64,000 bases of DNA from Streptococcus gallinaceus. GTDB taxonomy: Bacteria; Bacillota; Bacilli; Lactobacillales; Streptococcaceae. The notes below the pieces were generated by a model. It had not been told where the DNA came from. It made no database searches and saw only the letters and a list, made by a program, of their open reading frames with translations. The translations under genes were made by a program, and so were the position numbers. This document shows positions 37,261 through 48,573 of the stretch, piece by piece; positions within the stretch are counted from its first letter, which is position 1, and every line of letters starts with the position of its first letter. The stretch lies in NCBI RefSeq assembly GCF_024170225.1, contig NZ_JALJXU010000002.1, positions 124,001 through 188,000 of the forward strand, given 5' to 3'.

Positions 37261-37279
37261 TACTTTTTTATAAAAAGTA
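37261..37279. repeat. second palindrome upstream of cas9
   Basis: TACTTTTTTATAAAAAGTA, 8-bp arms with a 3-nt centre, 12 bases before the predicted cas9 -35. It could also act as a weak terminator. Confidence 0.5.
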
Positions 37280-37290
37280 GCAAAAACCTA

Positions 37291-37319
37291 TTTCAAAACG
37301 CTTCTATATGAGGTATACT
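37291..37319 (+). promoter_or_regulatory. candidate cas operon promoter
   Basis: TTTCAA (37291-37296), 17-nt spacer, TATACT (37314-37319), 48 nt before cas9. The -35 is weak, the -10 good. AAAAGGAG precedes the ATG. Confidence 0.5.
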
Positions 37320-37367
37320 AATGTTGTCTATATTTTAGAGTTAAATTTTACATAAAAGGAGAAAAAT

Positions 37368-40300
37368 ATGAAGAAACCATATTCTATCGGCCTTGATATT
37401 GGCACTAATAGTGTTGGATACTGCGCGATTGATGATGATTACCAAGTCATCACTAAAAAAATGCGCGTAATGGGAAATACAAGTCGTCAGTATGCGAAAA
37501 AGTCAATTCTAGGAGCCTTACTATTTTCAGAAGGAAATACTGCAGAAGATAGAAGATTGAATCGTACGACAAGACGTCGATATAACCGGCGTCGCCAGCG
37601 TTTACTTTACTTGCAAGAAATTTTTCAAGAGGAAATGAGTCAAGTAGATGAGAACTTTTTTCACCGTTTAGATGAAAGTTTTCTTCAACAGGAGGATAAG
37701 TCGTTTTCTAGATATACGATTTTTGGAACGTTGGAGGAAGAAAAGGAATATTATGATAAATATCCAACCATTTATCATCTTCGTCGTGATTTGGCTGATA
37801 AAGGTGAGAAGGGTGACTTGCGTCTGATTTATTTGGCGTTAGCTCATATCTTAAAATCCAGAGGTCATTTTTTACAAGACGGAGATATTGACCTTGATAA
37901 TATTGGTGTTCAAGAGAAATTTCAAGAGTTTTTAGGAGCATATAATTCCGTTTTTGGTCAGGAAATCAAAGTAAATAGTCATGAAGTCGAAGATATATTA
38001 ACAGGTCTTACAAGTAAATCACGTAAAATAGAGGCGATTCTTGATTTAATTCCAACAGAAAGTTCAACAGGAATATTGGCACAATTTTTGAAACTTATTG
38101 TAGGAAATCAAGGAGACTTTAAAAAAGTCTATGATTTAGAAGATAAAGTACCACTGAGTTTTTCAAAAGAAACTTACGAAGAAGACTTAGATAAATTACT
38201 TTTACTTATCAATGATGAGACACAACGAGTTCTTTTTGATCTTGCCAAATCCGTTTATGATGCCGTGCTACTGTCGGGTATTTTAACTGTTAAAGACAAG
38301 TCAACTAAGGCTCCGTTATCATCATCAATGGTACAAAGGTATGACGACCACCAACAAGATCTCAAAAATTTGAAACTATTTTTCAAGAATTATTTATCAA
38401 ATGAGTATTATTCTATGTTCAAAGACAAATCTGTTAAGGGGTATGCTGGTTACATAGAGGGACTTTATAAAAAAGATAAAAGCGGAAAATTTATTGCAAC
38501 CTCAAAACCTGTCTCACAAGAAGAATTTTATAAATATACTCGAAGTGTTATTGGGAATATTCCGGAAGCTAAAGTATTTTTAGATAAAATAGACAAGGAA
38601 GTCTTTTTGTTAAAACAACGTAGTTTTGAAAATGGTACTATTCCCCATGAAGTCCATTTGAAAGAATTGCGCGCGATTATTAAGCGACAAGGGCAGTTCT
38701 ATCCGTTCTTATTGGATAATTTGGCCAAAATCGAAAGTATTTTAACATTCCGTATCCCTTATTATGTAGGTCCTTTGGCGCGTGGAAATAGTGATTTTGC
38801 TTGGATTGAGCGTAAATCAGACGACAAAATCAGACCTTGGAATTTTGGACAATTAGTTGATTTAAGTGCATCGGCTACGGCCTTCATTGAGCGTATGACT
38901 GTTAATGATACTTATCTTCCTGAAAAGAAAGTGTTACCAAAACGTAGTTTGATTTATCAAGAATTTACGATTTTTAATGAACTGACGAAAGTACGTTATA
39001 CAGCCGAGGGGATGTCCAGTTATGAGTTTCTAACAGGAAGTCAAAAAGGGAATATTTTTAACTCTCTTTTTAAAGAAAAACGTTCAGTATCAGCCAAGGA
39101 TATAAAAAATTATTTAATTAAAGAAAATGGTTATGTAGGGGTAGAATTAGAAGGAATTGAGGAAAAATTTAATGCCAATTATTCTACCTACCATGATTTG
39201 AAGAAAGTTCTAGAAGAATTTTTGGATGATGAAACTAATCGAGAGATTATCGAAGATATTATCCACACGTTAACTATTTTTGAAGATCGGAAAATGATTG
39301 AGCAAAAATTGGTCGGATACAGTAATCTATTAACTGAAAAGCAGATTTCAGAATTAGCTCGTAAGAAATATACTGGCTGGGGACGTTTTTCACGTGATTT
39401 GATTGATGGAATTAAAGATAGGCAGTCAGGGAAAACTATTTTAGATTTTCTAAAGGATGATGGTTTTAGCAACAGAAATTTTATGCAGCTGATCAATGAT
39501 GATAGTCTAGATTTTAAAGATATTATCAAAAAATCTCAGGTCATTAAAGATAGTTCAACTAATCGAGCTATCGTAAAGGATATTCCAGGAAGTCCGAAGA
39601 TAAAAAAAGGTATTTTACAAAGTTTGGATATCGTAGATGAGATTGTCAAAGTAATGGGATATAAACCAAAACAGATTGTTGTTGAAATGGCTCGTGAAAA
39701 TCAAGATTCTCAATACGGACGTGATCAATCACGTCAACGTTTGAAGAAGATTGGCGATGGTCTAGAACAGTTATCAAGTGATTTGTTAATAGAGAAACCT
39801 ATCAAAGATAATAAGCTTCTTCAAAAGGAAAAACTTTTCCTCTACTACCTCCAAGATGGAAAAGATATGTATACTGGGAAACCATTAGATAGCAATCCAG
39901 AGAGTCTCGCTACTTATGACATTGATCATATTGTCCCACAAAGTTTTTTGAAAGACAATTCAATTGATAATAAGGTTCTGACTAGAGCAAAAGAAAACAG
40001 GAAAAAACTAGACGATGTCCCATCGCAAGAAGTTGTCGATAAACAGTATGCTTGGTGGCTTCAGCTAAAAAAAGCTGGTCTTATTAGTGAGCGAAAATTT
40101 TCTTATCTAACTAAGGGGGAATTAACAGAGCAAGATAAGGCAGGATTTATCAATCGTCAATTGGTAGAGACGCGTCAGATTACAAAGCATGTTGCTCATA
40201 TTTTGGATGAAAAATTCAATGTAACTAAACAAGGTGAGCATACTCGAGATGTGGAAATTGTCACATTGAAGTCTGTTTTTGCTAATCGTTTTAGAAATGA

Positions 40301-41450
40301 GTTTAAATTACGAAAAATTCGTGGTCTGAATGATTTTCATCATGCCCACGATGCCTATTTGAATGCTGTTGTGGCTAAGGCGGTTCTAACTGTCTATCCT
40401 AAGCTGAAAAAAGAGCTTGTTTATGGCGATTATTATCATGAGAGTATTTTTGATAAAAAGCGTTTGTCAGCAACAGAACGTCTTTATATGTACAATAATA
40501 TTTTGAAGTTTTTCACGAAGGACTATAAAGTTTCTGATGAAACTGGTGAAATTCTTTGGAAGAAAGAAGATGTTGTCAAAGTTGTAGAAGATGTCCTTTA
40601 CCATAAACCCGTGACTATTGTTCGGAAAACGGAAACGAATCACGGTGCTTTATTTAAGTCGTCTAATAAGGCGGTTGGCTATAATAATAATTTGATTCCT
40701 CGAAAAACAAAAGAAATATACCTAGATGTCACCAAGTACGGCGGATTCATTGAACCAAGTGAAGCTTATACAGTAGCTATATTGACTTGTGGAACAAAGG
40801 GTAAGTTGAAGAATAAACCGCAATGGTTATTACGAGGCATTTCGCAACTTGAACAAAAAGATTTTGAAAAAAATCAAAAGGCTTTCCTTGAGGAAAATGG
40901 CTATTCCAATTTCAAAAAAGTACTCAAATTACCGAAATACAGCTTGTTTGAGTTTGAAAATGGTCGTAGACGATATTTGGCTTCTTCGGGAGAACTACAA
41001 AAAGGCAATCAAGTAACACTTCCAAAGCATTTAGTAGAATTCCTTTATCAATTACAAGATTATGGAGATGTGGTGAATGATCGGGCGAAAGACTATGCTA
41101 TTGAAGAACATATGGGTGATTTTGAAGAATTGCTAAGTATTTTTGATAAATATAACACAGAGTATATCAAAGCAGACAGTAATTTTTCAAAAATTAAATC
41201 GCTATTTGAAGAAAGTGAAGAACGAGACCCCGCTAAACTTTCGGAATCGTTTATCAATTTGTTGAATTTCACGCAAATGCGAGCTTCTAGTGATTTTACA
41301 TTTTTGGGAACAAATATTGGTAGAAAACGTTATAGTTCTCCTAATGAAATTTTATCCGCTACGCTCATCCACCAATCTATCACCGGTCTCTACGAAACAC
41401 GTATTGATTTAAGTAAATTAGGAGAGGAATTATGGGATGGCGAACAGTAG
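37368..41450 (+). CDS. cas9: Cas9, type II-A CRISPR endonuclease (1360 aa)
   Basis: RNA-guided DNA endonuclease. RuvC residues: Asp10 ([10 protein letters not shown]), Glu773 (VVEMARENQ), His992 and Asp995 ([10 protein letters not shown]). HNH: His854 in [11 protein letters not shown]. The Arg-rich bridge helix is [17 protein letters not shown]. In the C-terminal PAM-interacting domain [12 protein letters not shown] places Arg1319 and Arg1321 where S. pyogenes Cas9 has the two PAM-reading arginines, which suggests an NGG-like PAM. All nuclease residues are intact. The N-terminus ([16 protein letters not shown]) departs from the GWAV pattern common in close relatives. It overlaps cas1 by 19 nt. 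Confidence 0.98.
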   Translation: MKKPYSIGLDIGTNSVGYCAIDDDYQVITKKMRVMGNTSRQYAKKSILGALLFSEGNTAEDRRLNRTTRRRYNRRRQRLLYLQEIFQEEMSQVDENFFHRLDESFLQQEDKSFSRYTIFGTLEEEKEYYDKYPTIYHLRRDLADKGEKGDLRLIYLALAHILKSRGHFLQDGDIDLDNIGVQEKFQEFLGAYNSVFGQEIKVNSHEVEDILTGLTSKSRKIEAILDLIPTESSTGILAQFLKLIVGNQGDFKKVYDLEDKVPLSFSKETYEEDLDKLLLLINDETQRVLFDLAKSVYDAVLLSGILTVKDKSTKAPLSSSMVQRYDDHQQDLKNLKLFFKNYLSNEYYSMFKDKSVKGYAGYIEGLYKKDKSGKFIATSKPVSQEEFYKYTRSVIGNIPEAKVFLDKIDKEVFLLKQRSFENGTIPHEVHLKELRAIIKRQGQFYPFLLDNLAKIESILTFRIPYYVGPLARGNSDFAWIERKSDDKIRPWNFGQLVDLSASATAFIERMTVNDTYLPEKKVLPKRSLIYQEFTIFNELTKVRYTAEGMSSYEFLTGSQKGNIFNSLFKEKRSVSAKDIKNYLIKENGYVGVELEGIEEKFNANYSTYHDLKKVLEEFLDDETNREIIEDIIHTLTIFEDRKMIEQKLVGYSNLLTEKQISELARKKYTGWGRFSRDLIDGIKDRQSGKTILDFLKDDGFSNRNFMQLINDDSLDFKDIIKKSQVIKDSSTNRAIVKDIPGSPKIKKGILQSLDIVDEIVKVMGYKPKQIVVEMARENQDSQYGRDQSRQRLKKIGDGLEQLSSDLLIEKPIKDNKLLQKEKLFLYYLQDGKDMYTGKPLDSNPESLATYDIDHIVPQSFLKDNSIDNKVLTRAKENRKKLDDVPSQEVVDKQYAWWLQLKKAGLISERKFSYLTKGELTEQDKAGFINRQLVETRQITKHVAHILDEKFNVTKQGEHTRDVEIVTLKSVFANRFRNEFKLRKIRGLNDFHHAHDAYLNAVVAKAVLTVYPKLKKELVYGDYYHESIFDKKRLSATERLYMYNNILKFFTKDYKVSDETGEILWKKEDVVKVVEDVLYHKPVTIVRKTETNHGALFKSSNKAVGYNNNLIPRKTKEIYLDVTKYGGFIEPSEAYTVAILTCGTKGKLKNKPQWLLRGISQLEQKDFEKNQKAFLEENGYSNFKKVLKLPKYSLFEFENGRRRYLASSGELQKGNQVTLPKHLVEFLYQLQDYGDVVNDRAKDYAIEEHMGDFEELLSIFDKYNTEYIKADSNFSKIKSLFEESEERDPAKLSESFINLLNFTQMRASSDFTFLGTNIGRKRYSSPNEILSATLIHQSITGLYETRIDLSKLGEELWDGEQ

Positions 41451-42298
41451 TTGTTAATACACATTCAAAATTGTCCTATAAGAATAATCACTTGATATTT
41501 AAAGATGCCTTTCAGACAGAGATGATTCATCTGTCTGAAGTGGACATCTTGTTGTTGGAAACTACAGATATTGTATTGTCAACCATGTTGATTAAAAGAC
41601 TTGTTGACGAGAATATTCTGGTTATTTTTTGTGATGATAAACGTTTGCCGACGGCAATGTTGAGTCCATTTTATGGGCGCCATGACTCTAGTTTGCAGTT
41701 ATCTCGTCAAATTTCCTGGGAGGATGATTTAAAAGCAACAGTTTGGACAGAAATTATTGCGCAAAAAATTTTGAATCAGAGTTTCTTTTTAGCTGAACAT
41801 CATTTTTATGAAAAATCGCAATCAATAATGGATCTGTATCATGGCTTAGAGACATTTGATCCAAGTAATCGCGAAGGTCATTCAGCGCGGATTTACTTTA
41901 ATACTTTGTTTGGCAATGATTTTTCCAGAGAGCAGGACAATATCATCAATGCAGGATTGGACTATGGTTATACGTTGTTGTTAAGCATGTTTGCGCGTGA
42001 ATTGGTGGTTTGTGGTTGTATGACGCAATTTGGTTTGAAACATTCAAATCAATTCAATCAATTTAATTTTGCTAGTGATATTATGGAGCCGTTTCGTCCG
42101 ATTATTGATAAGATTGTGTATGCTAATCGCAAAGCAAATTTTATTAAAATCAAGCGGGAATTATTATCTATATTTTCTGAAACGTATCTTTACAACGATA
42201 AAGAAATGTATCTTTCTAATATTGTCAGTGATTATACAAAGAAGGTAGTCAAGGCACTTAATAATGAAGGGAAGGGAGTTCCTGAGTTTAGGATATGA
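41432..42298 (+). CDS. cas1: Cas1, CRISPR integrase
   Basis: 288 residues. Metal-binding catalytic residues Glu148 ([12 protein letters not shown]), His204 ([11 protein letters not shown]) and Glu219 ([11 protein letters not shown]) are all present. With Cas2 and Csn2 it inserts new spacers at the leader end. Start ATG 41432 follows GGAGAGG inside the end of cas9, and its end overlaps cas2 by 4 nt (ATGAGC). Confidence 0.97.
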   Translation: MGWRTVVVNTHSKLSYKNNHLIFKDAFQTEMIHLSEVDILLLETTDIVLSTMLIKRLVDENILVIFCDDKRLPTAMLSPFYGRHDSSLQLSRQISWEDDLKATVWTEIIAQKILNQSFFLAEHHFYEKSQSIMDLYHGLETFDPSNREGHSARIYFNTLFGNDFSREQDNIINAGLDYGYTLLLSMFARELVVCGCMTQFGLKHSNQFNQFNFASDIMEPFRPIIDKIVYANRKANFIKIKRELLSIFSETYLYNDKEMYLSNIVSDYTKKVVKALNNEGKGVPEFRI

Positions 42299-42636
42299 GC
42301 TATCGATATATGCGAATGATTTTAATGTTTGATATGCCAACTGATACGGCAGATGAACGTAAAGCTTATCGTAAATTCCGTAAATTTTTGCTGAGTGAAG
42401 GTTTTATTATGCATCAATTTTCAATTTACAGTAAATTATTATTGAACAACTCAGCCAATAAAGCCATGGTGGACCGTCTGCAGGAAAACAATCCTAAAAA
42501 AGGAAGTATTACCCTACTGACGGTTACTGAAAAGCAATTTGCCAGAATGGTGTACTTGCATGGGGATCACAACACTAGTATTGCAAATTCAGATAGTCGT
42601 TTGGTATTTTTGGGAGAGGCTTACGATGAAGATTAA
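42295..42636 (+). CDS. cas2: Cas2
   Basis: 113 residues. Ferredoxin-like fold with [20 protein letters not shown], the conserved Asp at the end of strand 1, and the C-terminal FLGEAYDED. It forms the structural core of the Cas1-Cas2 integrase. It overlaps csn2 by 11 nt. Confidence 0.96.
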   Translation: MSYRYMRMILMFDMPTDTADERKAYRKFRKFLLSEGFIMHQFSIYSKLLLNNSANKAMVDRLQENNPKKGSITLLTVTEKQFARMVYLHGDHNTSIANSDSRLVFLGEAYDED

Positions 42637-43288
42637 TTTTTCTATTTTGGATGAGCCTATAGAGCTAAATTCTGGGACGATTCTTGCTATAGAAGATGTA
42701 ACAGTATTTTCATATTTAGTAAGACAGTTATACAATTATTCTGAGGATGGTGAACTTAAGCTATTTGATAAGAAGCTACATTCACTTAAAGAATCAGAAT
42801 TAATGATTGTTACGGATATTCTAGGTTATGACGTTAATGCACCAACGATATTGAAATTGATTCATGCTGACTTAGAAGATCAATTAAATGAGAAGCCAGA
42901 AGTGAAATCAATGGTTGAGAAATTAGCCGCAACTATCACTGAATTGATTGCATTTGAGTGTTTGGAAAATGAGCTAGATTTAGAATATGATGAAATTACG
43001 ATCTTAGAGTTAATCAAAGCTCTGGGTGTCAAGATTGAAACGCAGAGCGACACTATTTTTGAGAAGTGTTTAGAAATTATTCAAGTCTATTATTATTTGA
43101 GCAAAAAGCGACTGTTAATTTTTGTAAATGCGGGTGCATATTTGACCGAAGATGAAATGGAGAAATTATTGGAATATAGTTGCTTAACGAGTCAAACTGT
43201 TTTGTTTTTAGAGCCAAGAAAACTCTATGATTTTCCACAATATATTTTGGACGAAGATTTCTTTTTAAACACCGAAAATATGGTATAA
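42626..43288 (+). CDS. csn2: Csn2, adaptation protein of type II-A systems
   Basis: 220 residues from ATG 42626; the longer frame from 42539 reads through cas2. [20 protein letters not shown] at the N-terminus and the closing [14 protein letters not shown] are typical of the short streptococcal Csn2, which forms a ring on DNA ends during spacer acquisition. It defines the subtype as II-A. The stop codon lies inside the -10 of the array promoter. Confidence 0.95.
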   Translation: MKINFSILDEPIELNSGTILAIEDVTVFSYLVRQLYNYSEDGELKLFDKKLHSLKESELMIVTDILGYDVNAPTILKLIHADLEDQLNEKPEVKSMVEKLAATITELIAFECLENELDLEYDEITILELIKALGVKIETQSDTIFEKCLEIIQVYYYLSKKRLLIFVNAGAYLTEDEMEKLLEYSCLTSQTVLFLEPRKLYDFPQYILDEDFFLNTENMV

Positions 43289-43391
43289 TAGAGTTAGAAA
43301 ACACAGCAATATCAAGGAACATTCGATACTGAAGTCTGGCTGAGACGAGTAGCGCGATTACGAAATCTTGTGAGAAAAAATGGTCCACGAG
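43281..43391 (+). promoter_or_regulatory. CRISPR leader with extended -10 promoter
   Basis: TGGTATAAT (43281-43289) overlaps the csn2 stop codon and should start the pre-crRNA about 95 nt before repeat 1. The leader ends CCACGAG at the first repeat, close to the CTACGAG-type end that directs leader-proximal integration in II-A systems. Confidence 0.75.
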
Positions 43392-43757
43392 GTTTTAGAG
43401 CTGTGTTGTTTCGAATGGTTCCAAAACTATGCCTGAAATCAAAGTAACATTCGCAGAGTTTTAGAGCTGTGTTGTTTCGAATGGTTCCAAAACTAATACC
43501 GATGAAGAAACGTAATGCTTATAGTTTTAGAGCTGTGTTGTTTCGAATGGTTCCAAAACGATAACAGGGTAAGAGCTATCCTTCTCCCAGTTTTAGAGCT
43601 GTGTTGTTTCGAATGGTTCCAAAACCTGTATCGTGTATTGCCTTATAGCTAGCTCGTTTTAGAGCTGTGTTGTTTCGAATGGTTCCAAAACACGACAACG
43701 CTTGGGTCTATGGCGATGCTCGTTTTAGAGCTGTGTTATTTCGAATGGTTCCAAAAC
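43392..43757 (+). CRISPR. CRISPR array, 6 repeats of 36 bp and 5 spacers of 30 bp
   Basis: Repeats start at 43392, 43458, 43524, 43590, 43656 and 43722. Each begins GTTTTAGAGCTGTGTTG and ends CGAATGGTTCCAAAAC, the S. thermophilus CRISPR3/S. mutans repeat as I recall it. The first five are identical; the last has one G-to-A change (GTGTTATTTCG), normal for the leader-distal end. Spacers, all 30 nt, are at 43428, 43494, 43560, 43626 and 43692. The array reads away from csn2 and pairs with the tracrRNA at 37053-37158. Confidence 0.99.
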
Positions 43758-43812
43758 ATCGATATTTTTATCTTTTAATACAAAGTCATAGGAGTTTGTA
43801 TTATTCAAACAA

Positions 43813-43867
43813 AAAAAGCTTTGTAACTTCTTAGAGAATTTCTCTATTAGAAGCTATAAAGCTTTTT
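43813..43867. terminator. bidirectional terminator after the array
   Basis: A long imperfect stem from AAAAAGCTTT (43813) to AAAGCTTTTT (43858-43867), with AGAGAA/TTCTCT near the apex. It separates the array from the convergent DUF2075 remnant. Confidence 0.8.
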
Positions 43868-43882
43868 AATTTTTTAGCATAA

Positions 43883-44710
43883 CTATTTTATTTGCAATGC
43901 AGCTTGTAATTCAGGATCAACAGCATAGATATACAATCCATTGACCCCTCGGGTTAGTAGCACATTTAATTCATTTTTGAGTAATAGTTCTCCAAAGTTT
44001 TTCTTAGTCACATCAGCCATTGTACGATTGCTAGTTGCATTTTTATTTTTACTATTTTCAGGGTAGAATATGATTTTTCCGTCTCTGTATTGTACAGATG
44101 GTTCGATGATAACAGCAGCGTAGTTTAAGTCAAAACCTTGGATTGTAAATGTAGATTCAATTTCATCAATTGTTTGTGATTGTTCTGCCCATGAGAGATG
44201 ATTTTTACCTCGATTTTTGGGCAGTTGTAGATTCCAGGGCAAAGAGAACTCTCCAATTGTAACATTTCAATATTCACTTTCTACTGGTTTAGTATTTCGA
44301 TACTCCCAGTCAAATGTTGCTAGGATACGAGAGATACCATTGTCCTCATTTGTAGCTTTTTCTTTAATAATTTTATGCATGGCAGTTGGATTATCAGAAA
44401 TCTTGATATCATATTTACTATCTTCTGGAATAGCTCCAATAACTCCTTCGTCAATAATCCTACGAATCCAGCGAATAGTATCCTCGTTTGCATTGATTCG
44501 CATTTGATTTTCCAAATGGATATAATTATTATTTTGAATTGCGTTGAGACGAAGTGTAGAAAGCTCATCTTCTTCCCAAACTTGTTCTGTTAATAGCGTT
44601 TGATTGGGATCATAAACAGCAACCACAACACGTGCATTGGCCAATAAATCTTTTGACATATAGATGAAGTTCATATTGTCTCTCAAGATAAGGGTGCATG
44701 ACAGCTCATT
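43883..44710 (-). pseudogene. DUF2075-type ATPase/helicase, C-terminal remnant with nonsense codon
   Basis: The frame is open from 44710 down to TGA 44267-44269, then in the same frame to 43883. It reads FIYMSKDLLANARVVVAVYD, ILATFDWEYRNTKPVESEY, stop, NVTIGEFSLPWNLQLPKNRG, and ends NVLLTRGVNGLYIYAVDPEL. This matches the C-terminal half of DUF2075 (COG3410) proteins. The N-terminal part with Walker A is missing, and a TAA precedes the frame at 44713. So it is both truncated and interrupted. The family is often found in mobile or defence regions, which fits its place beside the CRISPR array. Confidence 0.7.
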
Positions 44711-44810
44711 TTATTATGTGAATTCTTAATAGATTATACCGTTAGGCTAGTTTCAACTACTACTAAGCCCAGAATCTTCTTTCTGATAACAAAACATATA
44801 AGCTCGAAAC

Positions 44811-44871
44811 AAAAAATGAACTTGTTCCCTCCTTTCAAAAGAAGAAGCGATCAAGTTCGTTTTCATTTTTT
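44811..44871. terminator. terminator after lysS
   Basis: AAAAAATGAACTTG (44811-44824) pairs with CAAGTTC..TTTTCATTTTTT (44852-44871), with a T-run on each strand. The rest of 44711-44920 shows no gene. Confidence 0.75.
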
Positions 44872-44920
44872 TAGTCTGATACCTTATCAAACGCTACTCG
44901 CAAACCGTTTAAAGTGATAT

Positions 44921-46558
<1,638 letters not shown>

Positions 46559-46563
46559 TCACC

Positions 46564-47463
46564 ATGATTACTTCAATTGTTTTTGACGTTGATGATACGA
46601 TCTATGATCAGCAAGCTCCCTATCGCAAGGCAATCGAACGTTGCTTCCCTGATTTTGATATGAGCCAAATCAATCAAAATTATATCCGTTTCCGCCACTA
46701 TTCAGACACAGGATTTCCAAAAGTTATCGCAGGTGAATGGACAGTGGAATATTTCCGCTTTTGGCGCTGCCGTGAGACGCTTCGAGAGTTCGGCTATACT
46801 GAAATTGATGAAGAAACAGGTCGTAAGTTTCAAGAAATCTATGAGTACGAGTTAGAACGTATCACGATGCTAGATGAGATGCGGATGACTTTGGATTTTT
46901 TGAAATCAAAAAATGTGCCGATGGGTGTTATCACAAATGGACCAACCGAGCACCAGTTGAAAAAGGTGAGAAAGCTTGGTTTGTATGATTATATTGAGCC
47001 GCAATGCGTGATTGTCAGTCAGGCTACCGGTTTTCAAAAGCCAGAAAAAGAGATTTTCAATCTTGCTGCAGAGCAGTTTGAGATGAATCCTGAGACGACC
47101 TTGTATGTGGGGGATTCCTATGACAATGATGTGATGGGAGCCGTCAATGGTGGCTGGCGTGCCCTTTGGTTTAATCACAGGGGACGAAGTATCAAGCCCG
47201 GAACTAAGCCGGTTTATGACTTGGAAATTGATAGTTTTGAGCAGTTGTTTGGTGCTGTAAAAGTGCTGTTTGATTTGCCAGGGCATAAGTTTATTTTTGA
47301 TACAAATGACAAGAAAAATCCGATCTTAGAAATGGGAATCAACAACGGTCTTATGATGGCTGCAGAGCGCTTGTTAGGAAGTGGATTGCCTGTAGAAAAG
47401 GTGGTCTATCTATTGAAACTTTCTCCAGATCAGGCTAAGATTCTTCGTGCAAAATATGAATAG
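46564..47463 (+). CDS. HAD-superfamily hydrolase with C-terminal extension
   Basis: 299 residues from ATG 46564 (GAAAGGTC upstream); the frame opens earlier at 46513 with a Lys/Arg-rich stretch that is probably untranslated. HAD motifs: FDVDDTIYDQ (nucleophile Asp), VITNGPTEHQ, the Lys in GFQKPEKEIF and VGDSYDNDVMGA. The last about 75 residues are an added helical domain beyond the standard YjjG-type hydrolase. Likely a phosphatase of small metabolites; substrate unknown. Confidence 0.88.
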   Translation: MITSIVFDVDDTIYDQQAPYRKAIERCFPDFDMSQINQNYIRFRHYSDTGFPKVIAGEWTVEYFRFWRCRETLREFGYTEIDEETGRKFQEIYEYELERITMLDEMRMTLDFLKSKNVPMGVITNGPTEHQLKKVRKLGLYDYIEPQCVIVSQATGFQKPEKEIFNLAAEQFEMNPETTLYVGDSYDNDVMGAVNGGWRALWFNHRGRSIKPGTKPVYDLEIDSFEQLFGAVKVLFDLPGHKFIFDTNDKKNPILEMGINNGLMMAAERLLGSGLPVEKVVYLLKLSPDQAKILRAKYE

Positions 47464-47476
47464 AAAGTAGAAGCAG

Positions 47477-48081
47477 ATGAAAGTTCTTGTGCTAGGTGGC
47501 AGTGGATTTGTAGGAAAGGAATTCCTGAGGCAGGCCTTGGAGCGTGGTCACGAATTGACCTACCTATCTCGCAATCCTGGACAAGGTCAGCTGTTTGAAA
47601 GCCCGCGTATCAAGCATCTTCTAGGAGATATCTTAGAAGTTGAAACATTGAAGACGAGTGAACAGTTTGATGTGGTGGTTCAGTTGATAGGAGCAATTGA
47701 CCCTCGAAAATTGCATGCGGCTAATGTTGTCGCCATGGAAAAAGCAGTCTGGCTCTGTCAAAAATGGTCGGTGCAGAAAATGATTTACCTGTCCGCAAAT
47801 GTTGGCTATCCGTCGTATGTCAAGAGTAAGCAGACAGCTGAAAATTTGCTCTTAGCAAGTCCTGTGATCTCCGTTATATTGCGCTCAGGATTGATTTATG
47901 GCGAAGAGAGACCGGCCACGTTGTGGCAAGCTAGATTGCTTTCCAGCATGAAAAAGATACCGATTGCTTCTTACTTTGCGAAAAAGTTCCAGCTTTCCCA
48001 CTTGAAATGGTAGCAGCTCAACTTCTCCAAGCCATAGAAAACGACGTCTATCCTCTTCTAGAAAATATAAAAAATGCTTGA
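47477..48081 (+). pseudogene. NAD(P)-binding epimerase-like gene, frameshifted
   Basis: From ATG 47477 a 178-codon frame gives a Rossmann protein (MKVLVLGGSGFVGKEFLRQA, VVVQLIGAID, VILRSGLIYGEERPA) ending at TAG 48011-48013. A shift near 47982-47987, at GCGAAAAAGTT, would continue as VPAFPLEMVAAQLLQAIEND to TGA 48081. Six rather than five A would restore a product of about 200 residues. The family resembles short atypical SDR/NmrA-like proteins. The shortened product may still fold, since only about 30 residues are replaced. Confidence 0.7.
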
Positions 48082-48087
48082 GAATTC

Positions 48088-48573
48088 TCAAGCATTTTCA
48101 ATTTCGCGGATATCTGCAAATTCAGCACCTACAAATTCAGCTAAAGTCTGACTATCGATGCGAATTGACCGCCCCAACTCCCCTGCAGAGACAATCATTT
48201 GTCCCTTTTCCAGCGCGATTTGATCGATGAAAATAGGGAAATTGTGTTTTTGTCGAATGCCCACAGGATTGTTGGCCCCGTGCACATAGCCCGTTGTTTT
48301 TTCAAGATCTTTTTGGGGAATCATACTGACTTTTTTATTTCCAGAAATCTTAGCCAGCTTTTTCTCCGAAAGATGCTCGGTGATGGGCAGGATTCCAATC
48401 AGAGGTCCAGTCTTATCACCGATTAGAGCCAGTGTTTTAAAAATATCTTCTTTCGCGATGTCTTCAGGTAGATTTCCTTCTAGGGCATTTAAGCTGAGAC
48501 TATCGTGTTGAATGTTAGCCTTGTCCAAGATTTGGTCAACCAATGTTTTTTTCAGCTTTGTTTTCTTGCTCAT
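48088..48573 (-). CDS. ybaK: YbaK/EbsC-type aminoacyl-tRNA deacylase
   Basis: 161 residues. Deacylase fold with KTGPLIGILPITEHLSEKKL, GYVHGANNPVGIRQKHNFPI and the conserved GELGRSIRI near the C-terminus. Family members hydrolyse Cys-tRNA(Pro) formed by misacylation. ATG overlaps the stop of the DUF368 gene (4 nt), so the two are co-transcribed. Confidence 0.9.
   Translation of the reverse strand: MSKKTKLKKTLVDQILDKANIQHDSLSLNALEGNLPEDIAKEDIFKTLALIGDKTGPLIGILPITEHLSEKKLAKISGNKKVSMIPQKDLEKTTGYVHGANNPVGIRQKHNFPIFIDQIALEKGQMIVSAGELGRSIRIDSQTLAEFVGAEFADIREIENA

Noticed and set aside
37261-37279. Terminator for an upstream plus-strand transcript
   Set aside because: The palindrome is A/T only and followed by GCAAAAACC, not a T-run, so termination is unlikely.
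37159-37320. Long-form tracrRNA that would target the cas9 promoter
   Set aside because: I looked for an 11-nt match between the sequence just 5' of the anti-repeat and the cas9 promoter and saw none by eye.
43392-43757. Self-targeting spacers
   Set aside because: No spacer matched another part of the window by eye. The rest of the genome cannot be checked here.
43883-44686. Two separate minus-strand genes (43883-44242 and 44267-44686)
   Set aside because: They are in the same frame, separated by one TGA, and together match one DUF2075 C-terminus, so one pseudogene is the simpler reading.
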